In this document: positions 8,372 through 16,567 of the stretch, piece by piece
Layout: every line of letters begins with the position of its first letter
Position numbering within the stretch: the first letter of the stretch is position 1
Assembly (NCBI RefSeq): GCF_021735925.1
Contig: NZ_WMEA01000004.1
Span: 124,001-188,000, forward strand
Length of the DNA stretch: 64,000 nt
Source of the DNA: Loktanella sp. M215
Lineage (GTDB): Bacteria; Pseudomonadota; Alphaproteobacteria; Rhodobacterales; Rhodobacteraceae
Reading direction: 5' to 3'
The notes under the pieces: generated by a model
Told to the model about the DNA's origin: nothing
Seen by the model: the letters and a program-made list of their open reading frames with translations, nothing else
The model's database searches: none
Made by a program: the position numbers and the translations under genes

Positions 8372-9073
8372 TACCCCGAACATTGAAGACGGGCATTTCG
8401 AGGCGATCGACATGGATCGCCTGCTTGCGCCTGTGCGGGCAACGCACGCCCCACGTATTTTGCTGCTCTACGGCTCGCTCCGGGACCGGTCATTCAGTCG
8501 GTTGATAACCGAGGAAGCGGCTCGCATCTTGACGCGCTTGGGGGCCGAGACGCGAACCTATTGCCCATCTGGCCTGCCGATGCCGGACGATGCAGAGGCC
8601 ACTCATCCAAAAATGCAGGAACTGCGTGATCTGGTGACGTGGTCCGAAGGGATGGTCTGGTGTTCACCAGAACGGCATGGGGCCATGACCGGCATCATGA
8701 AAACCCAGATCGACTGGATTCCGCTGTCCCTTGGCGGCGTGCTACCGACGCAGGGCAAAACGCTGGCCGTCATGCAGGTCAGCGGCGGTTTGCAAAGCTT
8801 CAATGCCGTGAACCAGCTCCGCATCCTTGGGCGCTGGATGCGCCTGCTGACGATTCCGAACCAGTCCTCCACGCCGAAGGCTTTTCTGGAATTCGACGAT
8901 GCCGTCCGAATGAAACCGTCGCCATTCTACGATCGGGTCGTTGATGTCATGGAAGAGCTGATGAAGTTCACAATTCCGACCAGAGACAACAAGGACTACT
9001 TATGAATCGCTACAGCGAGCGGAAGGAAAGCGCCGCCGCGTTGTCGGAGCGCGTCAATCAGAAGGCGATCTGA
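8346..9073 (+). CDS. arsH: ArsH NADPH-dependent flavin reductase / organoarsenical oxidase, 3' frameshift
   Basis: ArsH is an FMN protein that oxidises trivalent organoarsenicals. The sequence has the flavodoxin-like loop [15 protein letters not shown], then [21 protein letters not shown] and [14 protein letters not shown], all diagnostic. The first frame stops at 9005 after RDNKDYL. The next frame continues as [18 protein letters not shown] to a stop at 9073, which is the normal ArsH tail. One missing base at 9001-9002 explains the break. The truncated form loses 23 residues, so function may or may not survive. The start is uncertain: the ATG at 8346 overlaps arsC, while a TTG at 8364 has GGAAGGA well placed before it. 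Confidence 0.9.
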
Positions 9074-9237
9074 TCGACTTTTCCAAACCAATGGCTCCAA
9101 GGTGAGCTTTAGCCGCAGTGCAGCAATTGTCAGTTTAGGCGCGTTCACGCCGTTCGCTGCGCAATGCAGCAATGTCCGGTCTGCGGAAAAGTTAACATGT
9201 CAAAAACCCTCTTTTTGGGAGCGGGTTATCGTCGCCC

Positions 9238-9651
9238 CTACGCCTGTTTTTTGGGTCGCCCACCCTTGGCACCATTGGCGCGGGCGGCAGTTGCTTTGGC
9301 GGGCGACTTTGATCGCCCCGCTTGCCGTGCCATTGCCTTGCTCATCCACTCTCTGGTCCCGAACACACCGGCCACCAACGCAGGTACGTAGAGGTCCACG
9401 TCCAGCTTGGGCCAGTGCAGGTTGAAGCCCATGCCATCAACCTTGATCGTGTCGAGATCCTCTGGGCTGGCATCGCTCAGATCCTGCACGAGATGTGATG
9501 GAAACACATAGGTGCAGCCGTTCATCAGATCGACGGTGACGCGACCTGTTTTTCGGTTGTAGCGTGCCGCAGCGGCGCGAGGTTCAGTTTCCAGCGCGAT
9601 GCGCCCGCGGGCTTCTGCCGTTTCAAATTGTGCATCAGTTAGATTGTCCAT
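9238..9651 (-). CDS. DUF2442-domain protein (putative antitoxin-like partner)
   Basis: The 137-residue protein has a DUF2442-like core: TGRVTVDLMNGCTYVFP, LVQDLSDASPEDL and LHWPKLDVDLYVPALVAGVFG. The C-terminal tail is rich in Ala, Lys and Gly (RANGAKGGRPKKQA) and basic, so it could touch nucleic acid. It overlaps the upstream DUF4160 gene by 17 bp. DUF4160/DUF2442 neighbours recur in bacteria and are often suspected to be toxin-antitoxin-like pairs, but no activity is shown here. Which of the two would be the toxin is not decidable from the sequence. Confidence 0.75.
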   Translation of the reverse strand: MDNLTDAQFETAEARGRIALETEPRAAAARYNRKTGRVTVDLMNGCTYVFPSHLVQDLSDASPEDLDTIKVDGMGFNLHWPKLDVDLYVPALVAGVFGTREWMSKAMARQAGRSKSPAKATAARANGAKGGRPKKQA

Positions 9652-9883
9652 GAATACGCTCCCATTCCTGCAAAAACGCGTCGCTGCGCTTGATTACGTC
9701 TGCCATCAGTCGTCGCTGGTCAGATTGCTTGATGCCGATAAAATAGACGGCCTCAGGTTTGCCATCAGGCCCCGCCAGATTGACCTTCGCCTGCCCTGCT
9801 CCGGTGATGTGGATATGTGCTGGTTCGTGATCTGCCGTGTAAATGACGAACCTGAATCCATAAGCGCGATGAATGACAACCAT
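9635..9883 (-). CDS. DUF4160-domain protein (putative toxin-antitoxin-like partner)
   Basis: This is an 82-residue protein. VVIHRAYGFRFVIYTADHEPAHIHI is the DUF4160 signature (given here by position, residues about 2-26), with the conserved EPAHIH His-x-His motif; GQAKVNLAGPDGKPEAVYF follows. It is the first gene of a two-gene operon with the DUF2442 gene. A 17-bp palindrome lies 12 bp before its start, the arrangement expected of an autoregulated operon. Function is unproven; the paired histidines suggest metal or nucleotide chemistry. Confidence 0.75.
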   Translation of the reverse strand: MVVIHRAYGFRFVIYTADHEPAHIHITGAGQAKVNLAGPDGKPEAVYFIGIKQSDQRRLMADVIKRSDAFLQEWERIHGQSN

Positions 9884-9894
9884 GCTGCTAATTT

Positions 9895-9911
9895 AACCCA
9901 ACAGTTGGGTT
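9895..9911 (-). promoter_or_regulatory. Palindromic operator in front of the DUF4160/DUF2442 operon
   Basis: AACCCAACAGTTGGGTT is a perfect 8+1+8 palindrome, 12 bp upstream of the DUF4160 start. On the minus strand it precedes TAAATT, a possible -10. This is a typical autoregulatory layout for toxin-antitoxin-like operons; the binding protein is unknown. Confidence 0.6.
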
Positions 9912-10017
9912 TTTCAAGTGCGTTGGACAACAAGTGGCAGATTTGATTGGGGGGCGCCAGAAATGAAGGTTTTGGGTTGATCTACACTACTCAACAGAAT
10001 GTCTGTTTTGGAGTCGA

Positions 10018-11229
10018 TTATACCCAATGCAGAGTCAGCACGACACTGCTGGTTGCCATCAGCACAACGATGATCCACGGCGGTGCCTTCCAGACTGTGA
10101 GCAGAATGAAGCCTGTCAGGCCGAGCGCGAAATCGTAGGGAGTCAGAATGGCACTCGTCCAAACAGGGTCATATAGTGCCGCGCCCAGAATTCCTACAAC
10201 AGCGGCGTTTGCGCCGCGCATGGCGGCCTGTGCGACAGGCCGCGACCGAAACGCATCCCAGAAGGGCAGAGCGCCAACCAGAAGCAGAAAGCCCGGAAGG
10301 AAGATCGCGATGAGTGCGATGGTTGCCCCGAAAACGCCGTTCGGCCCCTGACCCACGACTGCGCCTAGATAGGCCGCAAACGTAAAAAGTGGTCCCGGCA
10401 CAGCCTGCGCCGCGCCGTATCCGGACAGGAAGGCATCATTGCTGACCGCTCCGGACGCCACAACTTCAGCCTGCAAGAGTGGCAGCACGACATGGCCGCC
10501 GCCGAAAACGAGCGACCCTGCCCTGTAGAAGGAGTCGAACAGGGTAAGGCCCTGCGTCATTCCGGCAGCAAAGGGCAACAGGAGCAGGAGCAGGCCAAAC
10601 AGAACGAGCGACATCGCTCCCACTCGTTTCGATACGCGAAATGTCAGGTGTCCGACTGCGGCACCGGGAGCGTCGGCGCGGCATAGCCAGAGACCCGCGA
10701 TACCACCAGTGAAGATAGCCGCTACTTGCCCAATCGAGCCTGCCACGAAGATCACGACCAGAACGGCTGCAAGGGCGATGCTTGCGCGCTCGCGATCGGG
10801 CGCAAGGTTGCGCGCCATCCCCCATACAGCCTGTGCAACAACGGCGACGGCCACCACCTTTAGGCCGTGGATTAGCCCTGCGCCGACCGGCCCTTCGAAT
10901 GCGGACGCGCCAAAGGCCAACAGCACCAGAAGCAGGGCAGAAGGAAGGGTGAACGCAGCCCATGCGGCCAACGCCCCAAAGGGACCGCCACGCAATAGGC
11001 CAAGCGCAAACCCGACCTGGCTACTGGCGGGGCCAGGAAGAAACTGGCAAAGGGCGACAAGATCGACATAACCCGCCTCATCAATCCACTTCCGGCGGAT
11101 GACCAACTCGTCCCGAAAATATCCCAGATGCGCGACAGGGCCGCCGAATGACGTGAGGCCAAGCTTCAGAAAGGCGCGAAAAACCTCGCACGCCGTCCCT
11201 TGATGTCTCGTGTTTTCAAAGTCTCTCAT
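10018..11229 (-). CDS. chrA: Chromate transporter, ChrA family (long-chain form)
   Basis: The 403-residue membrane protein contains two homologous halves, as in two-domain ChrA. The N-half has FLKLGLTSFGGPVAHLGYF, RRKWIDEAGY and LCQFLPGPASSQ; the C-half has GSLVFGGGHVVLPLLQ and YGAAQAVPGPLFTFAAYLG. The FGGP/FGGG and PGP motifs are family signatures. ChrA exports chromate and lowers its toxicity. It stands alone here with no chrB or chrR. It lies next to the arsenic operon in a small metal-resistance block. The start ATG at 11227-11229 fits family length. Confidence 0.93.
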   Translation of the reverse strand: MRDFENTRHQGTACEVFRAFLKLGLTSFGGPVAHLGYFRDELVIRRKWIDEAGYVDLVALCQFLPGPASSQVGFALGLLRGGPFGALAAWAAFTLPSALLLVLLAFGASAFEGPVGAGLIHGLKVVAVAVVAQAVWGMARNLAPDRERASIALAAVLVVIFVAGSIGQVAAIFTGGIAGLWLCRADAPGAAVGHLTFRVSKRVGAMSLVLFGLLLLLLPFAAGMTQGLTLFDSFYRAGSLVFGGGHVVLPLLQAEVVASGAVSNDAFLSGYGAAQAVPGPLFTFAAYLGAVVGQGPNGVFGATIALIAIFLPGFLLLVGALPFWDAFRSRPVAQAAMRGANAAVVGILGAALYDPVWTSAILTPYDFALGLTGFILLTVWKAPPWIIVVLMATSSVVLTLHWV

Positions 11230-11354
11230 TTTTTGTCCGCCTTCATGAAGCAGCTCCCGAATTTTTTGCTACTTGTGGTGGCGCCCTAACGTCTTAAGCC
11301 ATTAAGATGCCGTCGGGAGGGGCATCCACACCATCAACACAGCCGGTGCTAGAT

Positions 11355-12359
11355 CTAATGACATTCTCTTCGAGGGACTGAGTCACTCGCAGCAATTTCC
11401 GCATCTTTGGATTTACGTTGCGCCACAAGTGCGCATACGAAAAGCTGCGTCAGGTGGTAGAGCATCAGCGGCAGCACCGTCGTCCCTAGCGTCGCGGCGG
11501 GCACAAGCGCCGTCGCGATTGCCAACCCGCTGGCAAGGCCTTTTGTCGATCCGCAAAAGAACAACACGGCGCGATCCTCGTCCGGCAACTTCAGGGCGCG
11601 GCCCGTAAAGGTCATGATCCCCATCGCGAGCGCCAGGAACAGCACGACCACACCGTAAAGCAGAATCAGGCTGGGCCCCGAAATGGCATACCACAGCCCC
11701 GAAACAGTGCCCGCGCTGAACGCCGAATAGACGATCAGCAGGATCGAGCCACGGTCAACCATAAGCGTCGTCGCCCTGTGCCGCTTCAGCAGATCGCCGA
11801 CCAGCGGACGCGAAATCTGACCGACGACGAAGGGCAGCAGGATCTGCAGCGCGATCTTGACCACGGCCGCCCCGCTGATCGCGCCGCCCCCCTGATGCAG
11901 AAACACGGCCACCAGCGCCGGCGTCAACGCCACGCCGATCAGGTTGGAAAAGGACGCGGCACAGATCGCTGCCGGCACGTTGCCCCCCGCCATGCCGGTA
12001 AAGGCGATCGACGACTGAATGGTGGACGGCAGCACCGACAGGAAGATCAGGCCAAAGGTCAGGTCAGGCCCCAGCACGCTGCCGAACACGAACGCAACGC
12101 CCAGTCCCAGCAGCGGAGATAGCAGGTAGGTCGCAGCGAAGGTCAGCCCCTGCAGCCGCCAGTTCAGCATCCCCGACCGGATGGCCGCGGCGTCAAGCTT
12201 GGCACCGTAGAGAAAGAACAACAGCGCCACCGCCCAGAAGGTGATCTGCTTCAGTGCGTCGGCGGCCACGCCCCGCACTGGCAGGATCAAGCCAATGATC
12301 ACCGTGGCAATCAATAACAGCATGTAGGTGTCGATGCCAAGGCGCCTGAGATAGGTCAT
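11355..12359 (-). CDS. Bile acid:sodium symporter family (YfeH-like) membrane transporter
   Basis: About 334 residues with roughly ten hydrophobic segments. Features include FWAVALLFFLYGAKLD, GLIFLSVLPSTIQSSIAFT and FCGSTKGLASGLAIATAL, typical of the YfeH/SLC10A7-like branch of the BASS superfamily. The substrate is unknown; members move organic anions with sodium. The open frame extends to 12488, but the first 43 residues have no family character, and a remnant of another gene ends in that stretch. I therefore place the start at the ATG at 12359 (MTYLRRLGID), although its ribosome-binding site is weak. It is separated from chrA by 125 bp, so shared transcription is possible but not shown. 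Confidence 0.8.
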   Translation of the reverse strand: MTYLRRLGIDTYMLLLIATVIIGLILPVRGVAADALKQITFWAVALLFFLYGAKLDAAAIRSGMLNWRLQGLTFAATYLLSPLLGLGVAFVFGSVLGPDLTFGLIFLSVLPSTIQSSIAFTGMAGGNVPAAICAASFSNLIGVALTPALVAVFLHQGGGAISGAAVVKIALQILLPFVVGQISRPLVGDLLKRHRATTLMVDRGSILLIVYSAFSAGTVSGLWYAISGPSLILLYGVVVLFLALAMGIMTFTGRALKLPDEDRAVLFFCGSTKGLASGLAIATALVPAATLGTTVLPLMLYHLTQLFVCALVAQRKSKDAEIAASDSVPRRECH

Positions 12360-12429
12360 GTGTCCGTCCGGCATCAGGGAGAATGCTGTTTCACGTACCG
12401 GCTTTCGCCGCCAGTCCGCATCGAAAAGA

Positions 12430-12590
12430 TCAGTATCCCAGCGGCATATCATCTTTTCGGCTGTCCGATCCACCCTCCAGCAGCCCATCCGTCATCCGGA
12501 TCGCCTGACTGCCTCCGATGGGAGAGGTCACAACCTTGATCTGATGACCCCGCGCGGCAAGTGCCGTGCGAACCTCCTAGGGCAATGCCG
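12430..12590 (-). pseudogene. Gamma-glutamyltransferase C-terminal remnant
   Basis: On the minus strand, one frame reads EVRTALAARGHQIKVVTSPI, then GGSQAI, GLLEGGSDSRKDDMPLGY and a stop at 12430-12432. This is the conserved C-terminus of gamma-glutamyltranspeptidases (usual form GGSDPRKDGAALGY). The rest of the enzyme is absent; the fragment ends abruptly near 12590 where a different remnant begins on the opposite strand. It is a broken leftover of rearrangement. Confidence 0.75.
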
Positions 12591-12604
12591 GCTCCACCCT
12601 ACAA

Positions 12605-12780
12605 ATCAGCCGGCGCGATTACATCGCCGCGGCGCGTGCGGTGGGGGCATTAACGCCGCGCTTCCTACTGACCGAGATCATGCCCGATATCTTTAACAAT
12701 CTGATAGTGGTGATCACGCCGGCAATAGCGCATGCGATCCTTCTCGAGGGAGCGCTGAGCTTTCTTGGCCTTCATCGTGC
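12605..12780 (+). pseudogene. Peptide/nickel ABC transporter permease (DppC/OppC-like) remnant
   Basis: The plus strand encodes RDYIAAARAVGALTPRFLLT, then EIMPDIFNNLIVVITPAIAH and AILLEGALSFLGL. This is the EAA-loop and following helix of DppC/OppC-type permeases. Neither the N- nor the C-terminal rest is present, and the fragment runs directly into transposase-like sequence. Gamma-glutamyltransferase and peptide ABC genes are often neighbours, so the two remnants may come from one lost glutathione/peptide-use locus. Confidence 0.75.
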
Positions 12781-12794
12781 TCGTCAATCGCCTG

Positions 12795-13393
12795 CTGCAT
12801 CAGAACTCAAAGAACCACGGCAAGATTTACGCCCTGCATGAACCCGAGGTCGATTGCATCTCCAAAGGCAAGGCCCTTAATCGCTATGTTTCGCAACCAA
12901 GGTCAGTATGGCCACTACTATCGACGAGGGCTTCGTCGTCGGCATGCGCGTCCTGCCGGGCAATCCCTACGATGGGCACACTTTGCCCGAAGCCCGGGAG
13001 CAGGTCGCGATCCTGACCGGTCGGCCTCCGGATCTGGCCGTCGAGGACCGCGGCTATCGCGGCCACGGTGTATCGACGACAAAAGTGCTGGTCAGCGGCA
13101 CGCGCCGAGGCCTGCCCCCAAAGCTGAAGACACTGCTGAGGCGGCGCAGCGCCATAGACCCAAAGATTGGACACATGAAAACTGACGGACGTCTGTCGCG
13201 ATGCCCGCGCAAGGGGACGTTCGGCGACGCGGTCTTCGCCGTGCTCTGTGGCTGCGGCCACAACATCCGCAAGATCCTGGCCCACCTCAGGGCTTTGTTG
13301 TCTCTCATCCTAGCCGTATTGTGCGCCGTCGCAACGGATAGAATCAGGCCGGCAAACTGCTATTTTGTGGCCGGATCGCGTTGTTCAGCGTGA
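12795..13393 (+). pseudogene. IS5-family transposase remnant (truncated, frameshifted)
   Basis: A DDE transposase C-terminal portion is recognisable: KIYALHEPEVDCISKGKA in one frame (about 12810-12880), then in another frame TIDEGFVVGMRVLPGNPYDG, GYRGHGV, KTLLRRRSAIDPKIGHMKTD and HNIRKILAHLRALL. The N-terminus is missing and at least one frameshift separates the two parts, so it cannot be active. It probably mediated the deletions that left the neighbouring gamma-glutamyltransferase and permease pieces. Clear terminal inverted repeats were not found. Confidence 0.8.
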
Positions 13394-13446
13394 ACTACTG
13401 AAACAATACCGGAGACCCGTTACACGTCTCGTCCGGACTCCAGGCT

Positions 13447-13715
13447 TTACACATAGCCCAGGCGTATTTTTCGCCTCGCTAGCTCGGATAAGGCATCAAC
13501 TGCTTGTCCCTCGTCAGAAAAACGCGGGTTGTGGTGGCTCCTGGGGAACCGACCTGACCGGATTCCGCGACAAGTGCGGCACCCCCGAAAAGATCACGCT
13601 GAACCGTGGCAAGGTAGAAGCGGCGGACGGCTCCGTCGGGGTCCGTTCGCCGCAACCGCAAAACGGTCGGAAACATTTCGATCTGCTGCGGATCGTTCAC
13701 TCTGACGGGCTCCAT
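13447..13715 (-). CDS. WGR-domain protein, frameshifted
   Basis: The first frame encodes FPTVLRLRRTDPDGAVRRFY, then DLFGGAALVAESGQVGSPG, a WGR-type domain in which the W-G-R core is degenerate (E-S-G-Q). It stops at 13479. In the third frame the protein continues DEGQAVDALSELARRKIRLG and ends at 13447, which is the usual C-terminus of small WGR proteins. The break lies at the run of five T (minus strand) near 13520. WGR domains are thought to bind nucleic acid; small stand-alone forms are common on alphaproteobacterial plasmids. It overlaps the upstream small secreted-protein gene. The start could be the ATG at 13715 or the internal ATG at 13676 (MFPTVLRL). Confidence 0.7.
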
Positions 13716-13981
13716 TTGGCGCTGTCATTCAGGAAGCGTTCGTATCGCTGTGTGGTGTGCTGCATTTCCTTAAACACCCTGACGCGCTCGGCATCGAGGC
13801 AGGCGGTGTAGAGGGACGCATCCCGAAAATACTGGTCGAACTCGTCTTTGAACTCTTCGCGAAAATCGTGCGCCAGCTCCGGCGTCGTTGGCGTCGGCGC
13901 GATCGGTGGATCACACCATTCAGCAGACGCCATAGCAGGGCTGACCACGGCCAGCGTGACCAGGATCAGAAGCGGTTTCAT
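13697..13981 (-). CDS. Small secreted protein of unknown function
   Basis: The 94-residue protein begins MKPLLILVTLAVVSPAMASA, a clear Sec signal peptide, followed by EWCDPPIAPTPTTPELAHDF and a charged helical part. I chose the ATG at 13979-13981 because it begins the signal peptide and overlaps the previous gene's stop as ATGA; the open frame extends upstream in non-coding phase. I do not recognise a family. Its operon partners are an HTH protein upstream and a WGR protein downstream. Confidence 0.7.
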   Translation of the reverse strand: MKPLLILVTLAVVSPAMASAEWCDPPIAPTPTTPELAHDFREEFKDEFDQYFRDASLYTACLDAERVRVFKEMQHTTQRYERFLNDSAKWSPSE

Positions 13982-14871
13982 CGGTCGATGGTCCCTGCCC
14001 TGACCGCCTGACCGTGGACGGCAAGCTGGGCTGCAAAGCGGGTTGCGTGGTAGGTCGATTGGATCGCGGCCACGCGCTGTTCGTAAGCATCTGGCCCTAT
14101 CGCACGGCGCAGGTCGCTTTCGTGATAAGCCCGGTTGGCGAAAGGTGCTGGCTTCGCCATAAGCAGAACCGGGTCGGTGCAGACCGCGGGTAGTGCCGCT
14201 GGCGCCGGTGCTTTTGGCTTGTACTGGAACGTGGGCTTGGCCTTGCGGACAAAGGCCACAAGCCACGACAAGGGCGCTATGGCCCGGTCGTTGCGAGCAT
14301 TGAGCATGTGAAACCCCTTCCAAAGAAACTGCGTGTCCATGCCTGCGGCCTCGGTGCCTTTCTTGGCATCTTCGATGATCGCGGCAAAGGGCGTTTGATA
14401 GACCGACCCTGCCCCGTTCGAAATCTGAATGATTGAGGTCGTATCATTATTACTTTTTGTTCTTGTATATAGAGAAGGCGGCGGCTGACTGCCGGTTACT
14501 TGTTTTTCATGGGACATATCGGCGGTTTCAGTCGGTGCCAGATCCTCGTCAGGGACGGCATTGGTGTTCGCGTCATAGACCTCAGCAAATGTGAAAAGGT
14601 GCCGGTCGTGATGCCGGCGCTCGATGGTCAGACCAAACAGGTGTCCCAGCTCGTCCAGGGCGGAACGGATGGTGCGGTCGCTGATTCCGGTGATGGTCTG
14701 CAGCTCCTTCATCGTGAAGGCAGCGAAGCCGCAGGGTGCGCCTCTGAATTTGCCGTCATAGCTGATGTAGCCTGCCAACGTGTTTGCGATGCGTAGTGCT
14801 GCCCCTGTCATGGGGGTCCGCGCAAACAGGCGCATGAAATCCCCACTTCTGGGGATGCTCAATGTGGTCAC
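13978..14871 (-). CDS. Helix-turn-helix protein, plasmid-associated, unknown function
   Basis: The 297-residue soluble protein has an N-terminal winged-helix region: FTMKELQTITGISDRTIRSA (residues about 52-71) followed by LDELGHLFGLTIERR. A variable polar middle and an Ala/Pro-rich stretch (KPKAPAPAALPAV) follow. The layout resembles plasmid replication-associated or transcriptional regulators, but I cannot name a family. It is the first gene of an apparent three-gene minus-strand operon, with an ATGA overlap to the small secreted protein. Confidence 0.65.
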   Translation of the reverse strand: MTTLSIPRSGDFMRLFARTPMTGAALRIANTLAGYISYDGKFRGAPCGFAAFTMKELQTITGISDRTIRSALDELGHLFGLTIERRHHDRHLFTFAEVYDANTNAVPDEDLAPTETADMSHEKQVTGSQPPPSLYTRTKSNNDTTSIIQISNGAGSVYQTPFAAIIEDAKKGTEAAGMDTQFLWKGFHMLNARNDRAIAPLSWLVAFVRKAKPTFQYKPKAPAPAALPAVCTDPVLLMAKPAPFANRAYHESDLRRAIGPDAYEQRVAAIQSTYHATRFAAQLAVHGQAVRAGTIDR

Positions 14872-15171
14872 TGGTCTTGTCCTCGCTCGGTGAAGCGAAG
14901 CGGTGATCGAGCAAATTTCTCCTGTTCACACAGGTGCGTTTTTTGTTGCTCGTCATGTTGGGAGGGGATAGAACAATAGCTGATAAACGTCTTAGCTCGG
15001 GATTGGCGTCCCGGTTCTATACCCCCCCGCAGGTTTCCGCCTCGCGGGGGTTTTCATTTGTGGTGTCGTTCGGCTCCTTGGTCGTGATTCCGTTAACGGA
15101 TTAGTGACAAGCATACCCAGTGTGGGTGCTACCGCCAATTCTTGTGTAAGGCTGGATACCGCACACAAGCA
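14872..15171. other. Intergenic region with one terminator
   Basis: No gene was found in these 300 bases. The part near 14872-14990 should hold the promoter of the minus-strand HTH-protein operon; a strong hairpin follows at 15024-15054. Confidence 0.5.
15024..15054 (+). terminator. Rho-independent terminator
   Basis: CCCCCGC (15024-15030) pairs with GCGGGGG (15044-15050), and AGG/CCT extends the stem inward. TTTTC follows on the plus strand. No obvious plus-strand gene ends just before it, so it may insulate the two minus-strand operons or belong to a small transcript not recognised here. Confidence 0.6.
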
Positions 15172-15906
15172 TTAGTAGTTCACCTGCTCGTGGCCGTAAG
15201 TCCTGCTGTAGTCTCTCCACTCCACAAATATCGAACGGTTGTTGACCGATGGACATGAGCCGCCGTAGCCCTCGGTTCCAACGTGAGCCCCGGGCAGGTC
15301 GTCGATACTGGCGTTGCGCCATTCATAATCGCCTTCGTTGCCATAGCTTCCAATGCGAACCGACGATGATCGTGTGCAGTCCCGGTCTTTGCCTACTTCA
15401 CCCTGGCGAGCGTGCACGTCGAACACACGGATCGAGCGCACGAAGTCATAGATCGGGTCGGAAATATCCACGTCGGCCCCCTGCCCCGCGACCAGTTGAA
15501 GGATCGCCGCGGCGTCTGGTCGATAGTCGGGATCGCGGAACACCGCTGGAATGGGCGCAAGCGCGGCCTCCTGACTGCCGGTGGGAATAGACTGCAGCGG
15601 ACGCTGGGCGTCAGGAAAGGTTGCTTCATAGAGCCGCTGCAGGGGGCTGCTGGGTTCACCTTCGTAAGAGGCCCCCATCGGACAGCGCCAGATTTGCAGC
15701 GGCGGCTCTATCGGCCAAGGGGTCACGCGCCGGATGAACGTGGCGTAGGCTAATGTGCATTCGGCAGATTTGGGCCAGCCGCCCGCCAGACATAACAGCA
15801 TGGCGCAATCCACGTTGAACGCCGCGTTCGCTTCGCGCGGCGCGTTGAAGATCGCGGTCGCTGCCACAGCGGCAGTGAGCGTTGTTGATCTTAGAAGGGT
15901 CAGCAT
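15172..15906 (-). CDS. Exported protein near the T4SS, unknown function
   Basis: The protein has about 244 residues with a Sec signal peptide (MLTLLRSTTLTAAVAATAIF ... ANA). The mature N-terminus has paired cysteines and aromatic motifs (NVDCAMLLCLAGGWP, IEPPLQIWRCPMG); C-terminal YSRTYGHEQVNY ends the protein. I set the start at the ATG at 15904-15906 because GGGAGG lies six bases before it. The ATG at 15927 directly follows a -10-like TATAAAT, so it is more likely part of the promoter. Cys-rich exported proteins are common beside alphaproteobacterial virB operons, but the role is unknown. Confidence 0.7.
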   Translation of the reverse strand: MLTLLRSTTLTAAVAATAIFNAPREANAAFNVDCAMLLCLAGGWPKSAECTLAYATFIRRVTPWPIEPPLQIWRCPMGASYEGEPSSPLQRLYEATFPDAQRPLQSIPTGSQEAALAPIPAVFRDPDYRPDAAAILQLVAGQGADVDISDPIYDFVRSIRVFDVHARQGEVGKDRDCTRSSSVRIGSYGNEGDYEWRNASIDDLPGAHVGTEGYGGSCPSVNNRSIFVEWRDYSRTYGHEQVNY

Positions 15907-16082
15907 CAAGGACCTCCCGACACGCATATTTATAAGTTTGTGACGTTTCTATAAAACGATCAGGGGAGGTTCGTAAAGCGGTATGACGGTTGCGATTGGT
16001 GGAAGGATGCCCGACCGTTCCGCCCGAACATCTACATATTTGCACATCGCCTGGACGTAGGTGCGGCTTTAGTGATCGAAAT

Positions 16083-16283
16083 TCAGTCGTAAATTACGTC
16101 TTTGCACGGCTGGTCCTTCCACATTGGCGCGGTCTGACCCGTATTCCATTCGTAGAGCCAGCCGACAATTTTGAGGGTCTTTCGATCTAAAATGCGCTTG
16201 ATCGCGTGGGCATGTCTTAGTCTGACAATGACTTTTTCAGACGTTCCACCAGACAACTCGCGGTTGCGGTCGTGTTTTGCCAT
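16083..16283 (-). CDS. Small conserved-looking hypothetical protein
   Basis: This is a 66-residue basic protein, with RKTLKIVGWLYEWNTGQTAP and MWKDQPCKDVIY at the C-terminus. The WLYEWNTG segment looks protein-like and similar short proteins are found in Rhodobacteraceae, but I know no function. The start ATG at 16281-16283 is preceded by GAGAAGGCACCATA on the minus strand, which includes a usable ribosome-binding site. Confidence 0.5.
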   Translation of the reverse strand: MAKHDRNRELSGGTSEKVIVRLRHAHAIKRILDRKTLKIVGWLYEWNTGQTAPMWKDQPCKDVIYD

Positions 16284-16567
16284 TATGGTGCCTTCTCATG
16301 ATACGCAGCGTAATTTCTACCGGTGGGGGTGAAAAAGACATGCGGGCTCGCCAATAGCTAGTGACACGACGACACGAACGACATGAAGTGAAACGTTCAG
16401 CGACAGGAAACGACACCAATTACGTTAAGGCGCTGAAATAAGTAGAAATAATAAACTGCTCTTCTGAAAGAAATCTTGACCTTCGGGGGGATGAAGCCGC
16501 GAACGATGTCGTGTTATAGAACACCCCCACATCGACATAAAATGACACATCAGACCGGAAAGTGTTG

